Assembly (NCBI RefSeq): GCF_041807905.1
Contig: NZ_JBGVSA010000013.1
Coordinates: 1-64,000, forward strand
From: JBGVSA01 sp041807905
GTDB lineage: Bacteria > Pseudomonadota > Gammaproteobacteria > Burkholderiales > Rhodocyclaceae
DNA length: 64,000 nucleotides
Direction of reading: 5' to 3'
Shown here: positions 48,499 to 58,357 of the stretch, piece by piece
Numbering within the stretch: the stretch's first letter is position 1
Layout: every line of letters starts with the position of its first letter
Notes under the pieces: generated by a model
Seen by the model: only the letters and a program-made list of their open reading frames with translations
Database searches by the model: none
Told to the model about the DNA's origin: nothing
Program-made: the position numbers and the translations under genes

Positions 48499-49650
48499 AT
48501 GTTCGCGCCGGCCTATTTCGATGCCAATGCCACCACGCCGCTGGATGCGCGCGTGCTGGATGCGATGCTGCCGTACCTGGGCGCTCGTTTTGGCAATGCG
48601 TCGAGCCGGCACGAATACGGCCGGCAGGCGCGTGCGGCGATCGATACGGCGCGCCAACAAGTGGCCGTGGCGGTGGGGGCGCATCCGACCGAACTGGTAT
48701 TCACCAGCGGCGGGTCCGAAGCCAACAACCTTTTCATCAAGGGGGCTGCAGCCAGCCGCAAACCCGGTGTGATGGCGATTGGCGCAACCGAGCACCCCTG
48801 TGTGCGGCTGCCTGCGCTGCATGTGCAGCAGCATGGCTGGCGCGTGGTGCAGTTGATGCCGGATGCTGACGGGCAGGTCAACGTGGATGCCGCGGTGGCG
48901 TTGATCGTGCAGGACCGGCCGGCGGTGGTGTCGGTGATGCTGGCCAACAACGAGACCGGCGCGATCAACGACATCGCGCCGATTGCGGCGGCAACGCGAC
49001 AAGCGGGTGGATGGTTCCACACCGATGCGGTGCAGGCGCTGGGCAAGATGCCGGTCGATTTTCGCGGTCTTGGCGTACACGCGATGACACTGTCGTCGCA
49101 CAAGATTTATGGCCCCATCGGGGCAGGCGCGCTGGTGATGGACAAGCGCGTCGATGTGCCGGCGCTCATCGCGGGCGGCGGACAGGAACGTGGCCTGCGG
49201 GCGGGTACCGAAAACCTCGCGGCGATCGTCGGCTTCGGCGTCGCGGCCGAGCTGGCGGTGGCCGAAATGTCTGAGCGCACCGCACGACAACGCGCGGCGC
49301 GCGATGTGTTCGAAAACGGCTTGGGCGCCATCGGCGCACAAGTGTTCGGGGCGGCGGCAGATCGTTTGCCCAACACGAGCTTTTTCGCTTTCGAGCACAT
49401 CGATGGCGAAACGCTGGTCGCCAAGCTGGATCGAGCCGGATTTGCGGTAGCAAGCGGCTCGGCGTGTTCGAGCGCCGATGCCGAGCCTTCGCGAACGTTG
49501 CTGGCGATGGGGGTGGAGCCCGGACTGGCGCGTGGTGCGGTGCGAGTGAGCATGCCGCACGATGTAGAACTGAACGATGTGGACCGGTTGCTGCGGGCGT
49601 TGAAGCAGACGGTCGATGAGTTGAAACACCTGGCTGCGGTAGCCATCTAA
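48499..49650 (+). CDS. Second cysteine desulfurase (NifS/IscS-like, class V aminotransferase)
   Basis: A 383-residue PLP enzyme of the NifS/IscS group. The substrate and cofactor residues are His99 (ATEHPC), Lys202 (SSHKIYGP) and catalytic Cys323 (SGSACSSADAEPS). It is clearly divergent from the canonical IscS encoded next, being shorter at the C-terminus and lacking the IscU-contacting tail. It lies between iscR and iscS, an arrangement seen in betaproteobacteria. It may supply sulfur to other acceptors (thionucleosides, molybdenum cofactor) or act under special conditions; this is inference. Confidence 0.9.
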   Translation: MFAPAYFDANATTPLDARVLDAMLPYLGARFGNASSRHEYGRQARAAIDTARQQVAVAVGAHPTELVFTSGGSEANNLFIKGAAASRKPGVMAIGATEHPCVRLPALHVQQHGWRVVQLMPDADGQVNVDAAVALIVQDRPAVVSVMLANNETGAINDIAPIAAATRQAGGWFHTDAVQALGKMPVDFRGLGVHAMTLSSHKIYGPIGAGALVMDKRVDVPALIAGGGQERGLRAGTENLAAIVGFGVAAELAVAEMSERTARQRAARDVFENGLGAIGAQVFGAAADRLPNTSFFAFEHIDGETLVAKLDRAGFAVASGSACSSADAEPSRTLLAMGVEPGLARGAVRVSMPHDVELNDVDRLLRALKQTVDELKHLAAVAI

Positions 49651-49686
49651 ATAGATAGCTAGGCAGCAGAAGCCCTGGAGCGAGAG

Positions 49687-50898
49687 ATGTCGAAGTTTCC
49701 GATTTATCTGGATTATTCCGCCACCACGCCGGTCGACCCGCGCGTGGCGCAGAAGATGATCCCGTACCTGACCGAAATGTACGGTAACCCGGCAAGCCGT
49801 TCGCATTCGCTGGGCTGGGCCGCGGAAGAGGCGGTCGAGTGGTCGCGCGAGCAGGTCGCCGCCCTCGTCAATGCCGACCCGAAGGAGATCATCTGGACTT
49901 CCGGTGCGACTGAGTCGGACAACCTCGCCATCAAGGGCGCGGCGAATTTCTACGCCTCCAAGGGCAAGCACATCATCACCGTCAAGACCGAACACAAGGC
50001 GGTGCTCGATACCTTCCGCGAACTTGAACGCGTCGGTTTCGAAGCGACCTACCTCGATGTGCAGGAAAACGGTCTGCTTGACCTCGAAGTGCTCAAGGCG
50101 GCCATCCGCCCGGACACCACGCTGGTGTCGGTAATGATGGTGAACAACGAGATCGGCGTGGTGCAGGACATCGAAGCCATCGGCGAAATCTGCCGCGCCA
50201 AGGGCATCATCTTCCACGTCGACGCGGCGCAGGCGACCGGCAAGGTAGAGATCGACCTGCAAAAGCTGAAGGTCGATCTGATGTCGTTCTCGGCCCACAA
50301 GACCTATGGCCCGAAGGGTATTGGCGCACTGTACGTCCGTCGCAAGCCGCGCGTGCGCCTCGAAGCACAGATGCACGGCGGCGGCCACGAGCGCGGTCTG
50401 CGTTCGGGCACGCTCGCCACGCACCAGATCGTCGGCATGGGTGAAGCCTTCCGCATCGCGAAGGAGGAAATGGCCTCCGAAAACGAACGCATCGGCAAAC
50501 TGCGCGACAAACTGCTGGCTGGCCTGTCCGATATGGACGAGGTGTACGTCAACGGCGACCTGCAGCACCGTGTGCCGCACAACCTGAACGTGAGCTTCAA
50601 CTTCGTCGAAGGCGAATCGCTGATCATGGCAGTCAAGGAACTGGCCGTATCGTCGGGTTCGGCCTGCACGTCGGCCTCGCTGGAACCGTCGTACGTACTG
50701 CGCGCCCTGGGCCGCAACGACGAGCTGGCGCACAGCTCGATCCGCTTTACCATCGGCCGCTTCACGACCGAAGAAGAAATCGACTACACGGTCGACCTGC
50801 TGCACAAGAAGATCGGCAAATTGCGCGAACTCTCGCCCCTGTGGGAGATGCACCAGGATGGCGTCGATCTGAACACCGTCCAGTGGGCGGCACACTGA
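49687..50898 (+). CDS. iscS: Cysteine desulfurase IscS
   Basis: A 403-residue PLP enzyme releasing sulfur from cysteine to IscU. Residues: His103 (KTEHKAVLD), PLP-lysine 205 (FSAHKTYGP), catalytic Cys327 (SSGSACTSASLEPS), and the conserved C-terminal tail ending SPLWEMHQDGVDLNTVQWAA, which contacts IscU. Length and all landmarks match E. coli IscS. Its ribosome-binding site GGAG lies 8 bases before the ATG. iscU follows 56 bases later. Confidence 0.97.
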   Translation: MSKFPIYLDYSATTPVDPRVAQKMIPYLTEMYGNPASRSHSLGWAAEEAVEWSREQVAALVNADPKEIIWTSGATESDNLAIKGAANFYASKGKHIITVKTEHKAVLDTFRELERVGFEATYLDVQENGLLDLEVLKAAIRPDTTLVSVMMVNNEIGVVQDIEAIGEICRAKGIIFHVDAAQATGKVEIDLQKLKVDLMSFSAHKTYGPKGIGALYVRRKPRVRLEAQMHGGGHERGLRSGTLATHQIVGMGEAFRIAKEEMASENERIGKLRDKLLAGLSDMDEVYVNGDLQHRVPHNLNVSFNFVEGESLIMAVKELAVSSGSACTSASLEPSYVLRALGRNDELAHSSIRFTIGRFTTEEEIDYTVDLLHKKIGKLRELSPLWEMHQDGVDLNTVQWAAH

Positions 50899-50954
50899 TT
50901 TAACGAGCAATGCGCGGCCTGCGGGCACGCGCGTTGCGACGAAGGAGCAATACC

Positions 50955-51365
50955 ATGGCATACAGCGAAAAAGTTCTGGACCACTACGAAAACCCGCGTA
51001 ACGTCGGCTCGTTCGCCAAGGACGACGGCGCAGTGGGCACCGGCATGGTCGGCGCCCCGGCGTGCGGTGACGTGATGAAGTTGCAGATCAAGGTCAATCC
51101 CCAAACCGGCGTGATCGAGGATGCCAAGTTCAAGACCTACGGCTGCGGCTCGGCCATTGCGTCGAGTTCGCTGGTGACCGAATGGGTCAAGGGCAAGACG
51201 CTCGACGAAGCGGTCAACATCAAGAACACGGCAATCGCCGAAGAGCTGGCCCTGCCGCCGGTGAAGATCCACTGCTCGATCCTCGCCGAAGACGCCATCA
51301 AGGCGGCTGTCGAGGATTACCGCAAGAAGCACGGTCAGGCCGACGACAAGGCCGAAGCAGCGTAA
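50955..51365 (+). CDS. iscU: Fe-S cluster assembly scaffold IscU
   Basis: A 136-residue scaffold where the cluster is built. Ligands Cys37, Asp39, Cys64 and Cys107 are present, with His106, and the LPPVK motif (100-104) that is recognised by HscA. The start at 50955 gives MAYSEKVLDHYENPRN; the longer frame from 50910 is not conserved. It acts with IscS for sulfur and HscBA for cluster release, all encoded nearby. Confidence 0.97.
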   Translation: MAYSEKVLDHYENPRNVGSFAKDDGAVGTGMVGAPACGDVMKLQIKVNPQTGVIEDAKFKTYGCGSAIASSSLVTEWVKGKTLDEAVNIKNTAIAEELALPPVKIHCSILAEDAIKAAVEDYRKKHGQADDKAEAA

Positions 51366-51382
51366 GCAGGAGATTTGCAACA

Positions 51383-51706
51383 ATGGCAGTCACTCTTTCG
51401 GAAGCGGCAGCACGCCACATCAATAACTTCCTGACCCGTCGCGGCAAGGGCGTGGGCATTCGCCTGGGCGTGAAGACATCCGGCTGCTCGGGCATGGCCT
51501 ACAAGCTCGAATACGCCGACGAAGTGGCCGGCGAAGACCTCGTCTTCGAGAGCTTCGGCGTCAAGGTGCTGGTCGATCCGAAAAGCCTGCCGTACATCGA
51601 CGGCACCGAACTCGACTTCGCGCGCGAGGGCTTGAACGAAGGGTTCAAGTTCAATAACCCGAACGTCAAGAACGAGTGCGGCTGCGGCGAGAGCTTCCAC
51701 GTCTGA
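51383..51706 (+). CDS. iscA: Fe-S cluster carrier IscA
   Basis: A 107-residue A-type carrier. The three conserved cysteines are in KTSGCSGMAY and NECGCGESF. It transfers [4Fe-4S] clusters to apo-enzymes. The start follows GGAG and is 17 bases after the iscU stop. A GC-rich hairpin lies between it and hscB. Confidence 0.95.
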   Translation: MAVTLSEAAARHINNFLTRRGKGVGIRLGVKTSGCSGMAYKLEYADEVAGEDLVFESFGVKVLVDPKSLPYIDGTELDFAREGLNEGFKFNNPNVKNECGCGESFHV

Positions 51707-51815
51707 CGGGCTGCCGCCAATGCTACGCGCGGGCCCGGCTCGCGCTAGAATTGCGCCCTTGTGACTTTTGACTGTGCGGCAGGCTGTCGCGCAGTAATCG
51801 CCCGGACATTTCCCT

Positions 51816-51850
51816 CGCCCCGCCGGTGGACCGACCCCGGCGGGGCGTTT
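51816..51850 (+). promoter_or_regulatory. GC-rich hairpin between iscA and hscB
   Basis: An 11-base-pair stem, CGCCCCGCCGG/CCGGCGGGGCG (51816-51826 and 51837-51847), with a 10-base loop and three following T. The 3' arm contains the GGGG that would serve as the hscB ribosome-binding site, so it could partly terminate transcription or hide that site, lowering expression of hscBA relative to iscSUA. Confidence 0.55.
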
Positions 51851-51854
51851 GACT

Positions 51855-52358
51855 ATGCAAGACTATTTCTCTTTGTTTGGCTTGCCGGAACGCTACGCGC
51901 TGGACTCAGGCCAGCTCGAAGCCGCCTATCGCAAGGTGCAGGCGCAAGTGCACCCGGACCGCTTCGCGCATCGTCCCGAAGGCGAGCGTCGCGTGGCCAT
52001 GCAGTGGGCTACGCTGGCCAACGAGGCGTACCGGGCGTTGCGCAATCCGCTCACGCGCGGGCGCTACCTGCTATCGCGGCGTGGTACCGAAATCGATGCC
52101 GAGCGCAATACGGCGATGTCGCCGGCGTTCCTGATGCAGCAGATGGAATGGCGCGAGGCAGTCGAAGACGCGCAGGGCGATGCCGTCGCATTGGCCGATC
52201 TGCTCGACCGCATGCAGGAAGAAGAACAGGCGATGTTCCAACAGCTTGGCCGCCAGCTCGATGTGTCCGACGACTCGGCGGGCGCAGCCGAAACCGTGCG
52301 CCGCCTGATGTTCATCGAGCGGCTGCGCAGCGAGATCGAAGACGCCATGGCGGTCTGA
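51855..52358 (+). CDS. hscB: Co-chaperone HscB (Hsc20)
   Basis: A 167-residue J-domain protein that brings IscU to HscA. HPD is at 33-35, and the C-terminal three-helix IscU-binding domain follows, with the segment LMQQMEWREAVEDAQ. The ATG at 51855 is preferred; an in-frame TTG at 51849 overlaps the hairpin. The stop is 30 bases before hscA. Confidence 0.95.
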   Translation: MQDYFSLFGLPERYALDSGQLEAAYRKVQAQVHPDRFAHRPEGERRVAMQWATLANEAYRALRNPLTRGRYLLSRRGTEIDAERNTAMSPAFLMQQMEWREAVEDAQGDAVALADLLDRMQEEEQAMFQQLGRQLDVSDDSAGAAETVRRLMFIERLRSEIEDAMAV

Positions 52359-52388
52359 TCACCGCATATTCAAGACGAAACGATAGAG

Positions 52389-54248
52389 ATGGCACTGTTA
52401 CAACTGTCCGAACCGGGCGAGACGCCCGAACCACACCAGCATCGTCGCGCGGTCGGTATCGACCTGGGCACGACCAATTCGCTGGTGGCGACCGTGCGTC
52501 ATTCTCTGCCTGAATGCCTCGTGGGCGATGAGTGCGGCATCCTGCTGCCTTCCGTGGTGCGTTATCTGTCCGGTGGCGAGGTCATCGTCGGCAGTCGCGC
52601 CGCGGCCGAGCAGGCGGCTGATTCACGCAACACGATCGCCTCGGTCAAGCGCCTCATGGGGCGTGGGCTGGCCGATACCGAACCGGCGCTGCGCGCCCGC
52701 TACGATCTGGTCGACACGGGCGGCATGGTACGTATCAACACCGTGGCGGGACAGGTCACGCCGGTCGAAGTGTCGGCGGAAATCCTGCGCGTGCTGCGCG
52801 AACGTGCCGAAGCTTCGCTGGGCGGCGATCTGGTCGGTGCGGTGATCACCGTGCCGGCGTATTTCGACGACGCGCAACGCCAGGCCACCAAGGACGCCGC
52901 GCGTCTGGCCGGCATCAACGTGCTGCGCCTGCTCAACGAGCCGACCGCGGCGGCCATCGCCTATGGGCTGGATAACGCCGCCGAAGGCGTCTATGCCGTG
53001 TATGACCTCGGCGGCGGCACGCTCGATTGCTCGATCCTGAAGCTCTCGCGCGGTGTGTTTGAAGTCATGGCCACCAGCGGCGACTCCGCGCTGGGCGGGG
53101 ATGACTTCGACCAGGCCCTGGCCGACTGGCTGGCGCATGAAGTGGGGGAGGGCGACGTCGCCTCGCGCGGCATCATGGTCGAAGCGCGCCGCGTCAAGGA
53201 AGTGCTCACGCGCGAATCAGAAACGGTCGCCCGCGTACCGCTGGCAGGCGGTGGCGTGCGTGAATTGCCGGTGTCCGCTGCTTTCTTCCAGGCGCTGACC
53301 CGCTCGCTGGTGGAGCGCACGCTCAATCCGATCCGCAAGGCGCTGCGCGACGCCAGCGTGAAGACCGACGACGTGCAGGCTGTCGTGATGGTGGGCGGTG
53401 CGACGCGCATGCCGCACGTGCGTGCCGCCGTCGAAGAATTCTTCAAGCGCGAACCGTTCACCGACATCGACCCGGATAAGGTCGTTGCCATTGGCGCCGC
53501 AATCCAGGCCAACATACTCGCCGGCAATCGCCGCGCAGGCGAAGACTGGCTGTTGCTCGACGTGACGCCGCTGTCGCTCGGGCTCGAAACCATGGGCGGC
53601 CTGGTCGAGAAGATCATTCCGCGCAATTCCACCATCCCCACCGCCAAGGCGCAGGAATTCACCACCTATCGCGACGGCCAGACCGCCATGGCGATTCACG
53701 TGGTGCAGGGCGAGCGCGAACTGGTGAGCGATTGTCGTTCGCTGGCGCGTTTCGAGTTGCGCGACATCCCTCCGCTGGTGGCGGGTGCCGCGCGCATCCG
53801 GGTGACTTTCCAGGTCGACGCCGACGGACTCCTGTCGGTGTCGGCGCGCGAACAATCGACCGGCATCGAAGCCGGTGTCACCGTCAAGCCCAGCTATGGG
53901 CTGTCAGATGACGAAGTCACGGCAATGCTCAAGGCCGGTTTCGAACATGCCGGCGAGGATATGCACGCGCGTGCACTGCGCGAGCAACAGGTCGAAGCCG
54001 AACGCCTGATCGAAGCCACGCACGTGGCAATGCGTGAAGATGCCGATCTGCTCGATGCCAACGAGAAGACCGCAATCGAATCGAGCATCGCGGCCCTCCA
54101 GGCGCTTGCCGCCGGCAACGACGCGCAGGCCGTAAAGGCTGGTGTCGAAGCGCTCTCGCAAGCCACCGCCGACTTTGCCGCGCGTCGCATGGACAAGGCG
54201 ATCCGCCAGGCGCTGGCGGGCAACCGCATCGACAATTTGCCCGTGTAA
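52389..54248 (+). CDS. hscA: Fe-S chaperone HscA (Hsp70 family)
   Basis: A 619-residue Hsp70 specialised for IscU. The ATPase motifs are GIDLGTTNSLVATVR, YDLGGGTLDCSIL and VVMVGGATRMPHVRAAV; the substrate domain begins near LLLDVTPLSLGLETMGG. It binds the LPPVK motif of IscU, which is present in the IscU encoded upstream. Length is as in E. coli HscA. Confidence 0.96.
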   Translation: MALLQLSEPGETPEPHQHRRAVGIDLGTTNSLVATVRHSLPECLVGDECGILLPSVVRYLSGGEVIVGSRAAAEQAADSRNTIASVKRLMGRGLADTEPALRARYDLVDTGGMVRINTVAGQVTPVEVSAEILRVLRERAEASLGGDLVGAVITVPAYFDDAQRQATKDAARLAGINVLRLLNEPTAAAIAYGLDNAAEGVYAVYDLGGGTLDCSILKLSRGVFEVMATSGDSALGGDDFDQALADWLAHEVGEGDVASRGIMVEARRVKEVLTRESETVARVPLAGGGVRELPVSAAFFQALTRSLVERTLNPIRKALRDASVKTDDVQAVVMVGGATRMPHVRAAVEEFFKREPFTDIDPDKVVAIGAAIQANILAGNRRAGEDWLLLDVTPLSLGLETMGGLVEKIIPRNSTIPTAKAQEFTTYRDGQTAMAIHVVQGERELVSDCRSLARFELRDIPPLVAGAARIRVTFQVDADGLLSVSAREQSTGIEAGVTVKPSYGLSDDEVTAMLKAGFEHAGEDMHARALREQQVEAERLIEATHVAMREDADLLDANEKTAIESSIAALQALAAGNDAQAVKAGVEALSQATADFAARRMDKAIRQALAGNRIDNLPV

Positions 54249-54261
54249 GGGAAACGGATTC

Positions 54262-54609
54262 ATGACACAAATCGTTGTACTGCCGCACGTTGAACTGTGC
54301 CCCGAAGGTGCTGTGATCGAAGGCCGCGAAGGCCAGTCGATCTGCGACGCGCTGCTCGATGCCGGTATCGAAATCGAACACGCATGCGAGAAATCCTGCG
54401 CCTGCACGACGTGCCACGTCATCGTGCGCGAAGGCTTCAACTCGCTCGAACCGGCCGAAGACATCGAAGAAGACCTGCTCGACAAAGCCTGGGGCCTGGA
54501 AGCCAACTCGCGCCTGTCATGCCAGGCCCTCGTCGACACCACCCCGCTGGTCGTCGAAATTCCGCGCTATACCATCAACATGGTGAGCGAAGGAGGCAAG
54601 AAGAAATGA
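54262..54609 (+). CDS. fdx: [2Fe-2S] ferredoxin of the isc operon
   Basis: A 115-residue adrenodoxin-type ferredoxin. The cluster ligands are Cys42-x5-Cys48-x2-Cys51 and a fourth Cys in RLSCQALVDTTP. It supplies electrons for cluster assembly on IscU. The start is 14 bases after hscA, and its stop overlaps iscX as ATGA. Confidence 0.96.
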   Translation: MTQIVVLPHVELCPEGAVIEGREGQSICDALLDAGIEIEHACEKSCACTTCHVIVREGFNSLEPAEDIEEDLLDKAWGLEANSRLSCQALVDTTPLVVEIPRYTINMVSEGGKKK

Positions 54610-54800
54610 AGTGGACCGATTCCCTGGAGATCGCCATCGCACTGTCCGAAGCCAGGCCGGACGTTGACCCGACGCGGGTGAACTTTGTCGATCTGATGAA
54701 GTGGGTGATGGAATTGCCCGAGTTCGATGATGATCCCAAGCATTGCGGCGAGCGTATCCTCGAGGCCATTCAGGCAGCCTGGATCGAAGAAGTCGAATGA
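54606..54800 (+). CDS. iscX: Fe-S assembly protein IscX
   Basis: A 64-residue acidic protein starting MKWTDSLEIAIALSEA, with the conserved ELPEFDDDP segment. It binds IscS and iron and modulates desulfurase activity. It is the last gene of the isc operon; a terminator follows 5 bases after the stop. Confidence 0.95.
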   Translation: MKWTDSLEIAIALSEARPDVDPTRVNFVDLMKWVMELPEFDDDPKHCGERILEAIQAAWIEEVE

Positions 54801-54804
54801 TCAC

Positions 54805-54828
54805 AAAGGCGCCCGAGGGCGCCTTTTT
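54805..54828. terminator. Intrinsic terminator after the isc operon
   Basis: Stem AAAGGCGCC/GGCGCCTTT with a CGAG loop and two further T on the plus strand. It lies between iscX and the converging glk gene and could serve both. Confidence 0.9.
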
Positions 54829-54846
54829 CACGGGTGTCGCGCGGCC

Positions 54847-55848
54847 TTACAACTGCTGGTAGGCGCGATGCCGCAGCGCGTATTCGAGTGCGACCGACGA
54901 GCCGATCAAGGCGGGGTATTTGGCGGTGATGACGAAGGTCGGAATGCGCGCGAGGTACTGCGAAAAACGCCCCTTGGTCTCGAACCGGCTGCGGAAGGGG
55001 GATTGCAGGAAGAAGTCCCCCAGCTTCGGTACGATGCCGCCGCCGATGTAGATGCCGCCGAAAGCGCCGAGCGTCAACGCCAGATCGGCTGCAGCGGTGG
55101 CAAGCAGCGCACAGAACATGTTGACCGTGTCGACGCATAGCTTGTCGCTGCCATTGACGGCCTTCTCGCGGATGGCTGGCGCGTCGAGCGGTTCGACCTT
55201 CTGACTGCGGGTTTCGGCCAATGCGAGGTACAACGCCGCCATGCCGGGGCCCGAGACGGCACGCTCTGCCGACACGTGCGGATAGCGCCGCATGAGCGCC
55301 TGCAGAACGGCCAGTTCCTCGTCGGTCTGGCCCGATAGCGTGACGTGCCCGCCTTCGCCCTGCAGTGGCGTGTAGTGGCCGCCGGGGTAGGGAATCAGGC
55401 CCGAAACGCCCAGCCCCGTGCCCGGGCCGATGACACCGATGGGCGCACCCTTGACGGCCTCGCCGCCGCCGACCGCGTAGCGTTCGTCCTCTCCGAGGTG
55501 GGGGAGCGACAGCGCCAGTGCGGTGAAGTCATTGATGAAGATGAGTTCTTTCAGCCCGATCGCCTTGCGTTCGGCCTCGATCGAAAACGCCCACGTGTGG
55601 TTGGTCATGCGAATGGCATCGCCCGTCACCGGGTTGGCAATGCCGATCGCCCCTGAGTGCGGCGTGGGCAGCCCATGGCGGGCCAGGTAGGCCTTGATGG
55701 CGTCGGCCGGACCGCTGTAATCGGCGCAGGGCAGCGTGTCGATGTTCTCGATGGTGGCGCCGGGGCCGGCGATGACGGCAAAGCGTGCGTTGGTGCCGCC
55801 CACGTCGCCGACGAGTCTGGGGTAGGTGTCGAGGTCGGAAGCGCTCAT
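54847..55848 (-). CDS. glk: Glucokinase (stand-alone)
   Basis: A 333-residue bacterial glucokinase (Glk type). The ATP phosphate loop DVGGTNARFA is near residue 15, the glucose/catalytic site is FINDFTALALSLP, the EGGH segment is present, and FGGIYIGGGIVPKLG forms the adenosine site. The ATG at 55848 gives MSASDLDTYPRLVGD; the longer frame to 56022 is not conserved. It is divergent from edd and its promoter carries a HexR-like box. A second, fused glucokinase domain lies at 62558. Confidence 0.94.
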   Translation of the reverse strand: MSASDLDTYPRLVGDVGGTNARFAVIAGPGATIENIDTLPCADYSGPADAIKAYLARHGLPTPHSGAIGIANPVTGDAIRMTNHTWAFSIEAERKAIGLKELIFINDFTALALSLPHLGEDERYAVGGGEAVKGAPIGVIGPGTGLGVSGLIPYPGGHYTPLQGEGGHVTLSGQTDEELAVLQALMRRYPHVSAERAVSGPGMAALYLALAETRSQKVEPLDAPAIREKAVNGSDKLCVDTVNMFCALLATAAADLALTLGAFGGIYIGGGIVPKLGDFFLQSPFRSRFETKGRFSQYLARIPTFVITAKYPALIGSSVALEYALRHRAYQQL

Positions 55849-56099
55849 GGTCGTCTCTCTCGTTGGTGCGGTCTCATGCGATGCCCGAGGATGGCTCGCG
55901 GGTCTCCGAAGTATAGGGTGTTGCTTGATCTCTCTGCGTCGTCCGTACTGGCTGCGCGTTGTCGCACGCTTGCCGAATGTCATGGTGACCGGGATTCGCA
56001 TGTGCCGCGCTGAGCGAATCACAGTGAATCTGTCGCCGCCGGTGGCGTCGGACGGCTATCGTGTACGGATCGCGCGATGCGCAGGGTCTGGCGAGTATA

Positions 56100-56114
56100 G
56101 GGAGTAAAACTACA
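56100..56114. promoter_or_regulatory. HexR-like box in the glk promoter
   Basis: GGGAGTAAAACTACA matches the HexR consensus TGTARTWWWAYTACA at 13 of 15 positions. It lies directly upstream of the glk -10 candidate TATACT, in the spacer, so binding would block glk transcription. Confidence 0.7.
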
Positions 56115-56303
56115 CGTCCGCAATCTGGGTTGCGGGTAAACCGTTAGCAAAGCATGCCGGTTGATCGCCCCGGAAAGCGCCGCCAAGTGCGACATAACTG
56201 CACGGTTTTGTTCCAAAACATGGCTTTGTACGCATGCAGGGCCAGCCGTTTCATCGAGTATTCATAGAACTGTTTCGTCCATAAATTTGTGTTGCGGCCC
56301 GTT

Positions 56304-56318
56304 TGTAGTGATACTACA
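56304..56318. promoter_or_regulatory. HexR-like box in the edd promoter
   Basis: TGTAGTGATACTACA is a perfect 6-3-6 palindrome and matches the HexR consensus TGTARTWWWAYTACA at 14 of 15 positions. It lies 49 bases before the edd start. HexR responds to 2-keto-3-deoxy-6-phosphogluconate, the product of Edd. Confidence 0.82.
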
Positions 56319-56366
56319 CTTCGATCGGGCTAATTGATATCAGTCAACTAGCGAGCGAGTGCCAGC

Positions 56367-58193
<1,827 letters not shown>

Positions 58194-58357
58194 TATACCC
58201 CGGGGCGGCCGGTCACGGGACAGTCCGCCCTTTCAAAAAAAACACCGGCCCGAGCCGGGGGCAACACGATTCTTGAATCACCCGTCGCATGTCGCGGCGG
58301 GCGTTGAGCGTGTAGTGCGGTGGCAACAAGCCGCGCAAACCCAAAGGAGCGACAGAG

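Larger units (their letters stand above)
55849..56366. promoter_or_regulatory. Divergent glk/edd control region
   Basis: This 518-base gap holds no supported gene. It has two HexR-like boxes, at 56100-56114 and 56304-56318, and on the minus strand a TATACT (56099-56094) that can be the glk -10. The glk leader would then be about 240 bases. Nothing else stands out. Confidence 0.6.

Noticed and set aside
47974..50961. A 995-codon open frame antisense to iscR and both desulfurase genes
   Set aside because: It is a shadow of high-GC codon use opposite well-supported genes; composition is rich in Arg, His and Val with no family motif.
58309..58325. A HexR-like half-site TGTAGT before gtsA
   Set aside because: Only one half matches; the other arm does not pair, so it is not called as a box.
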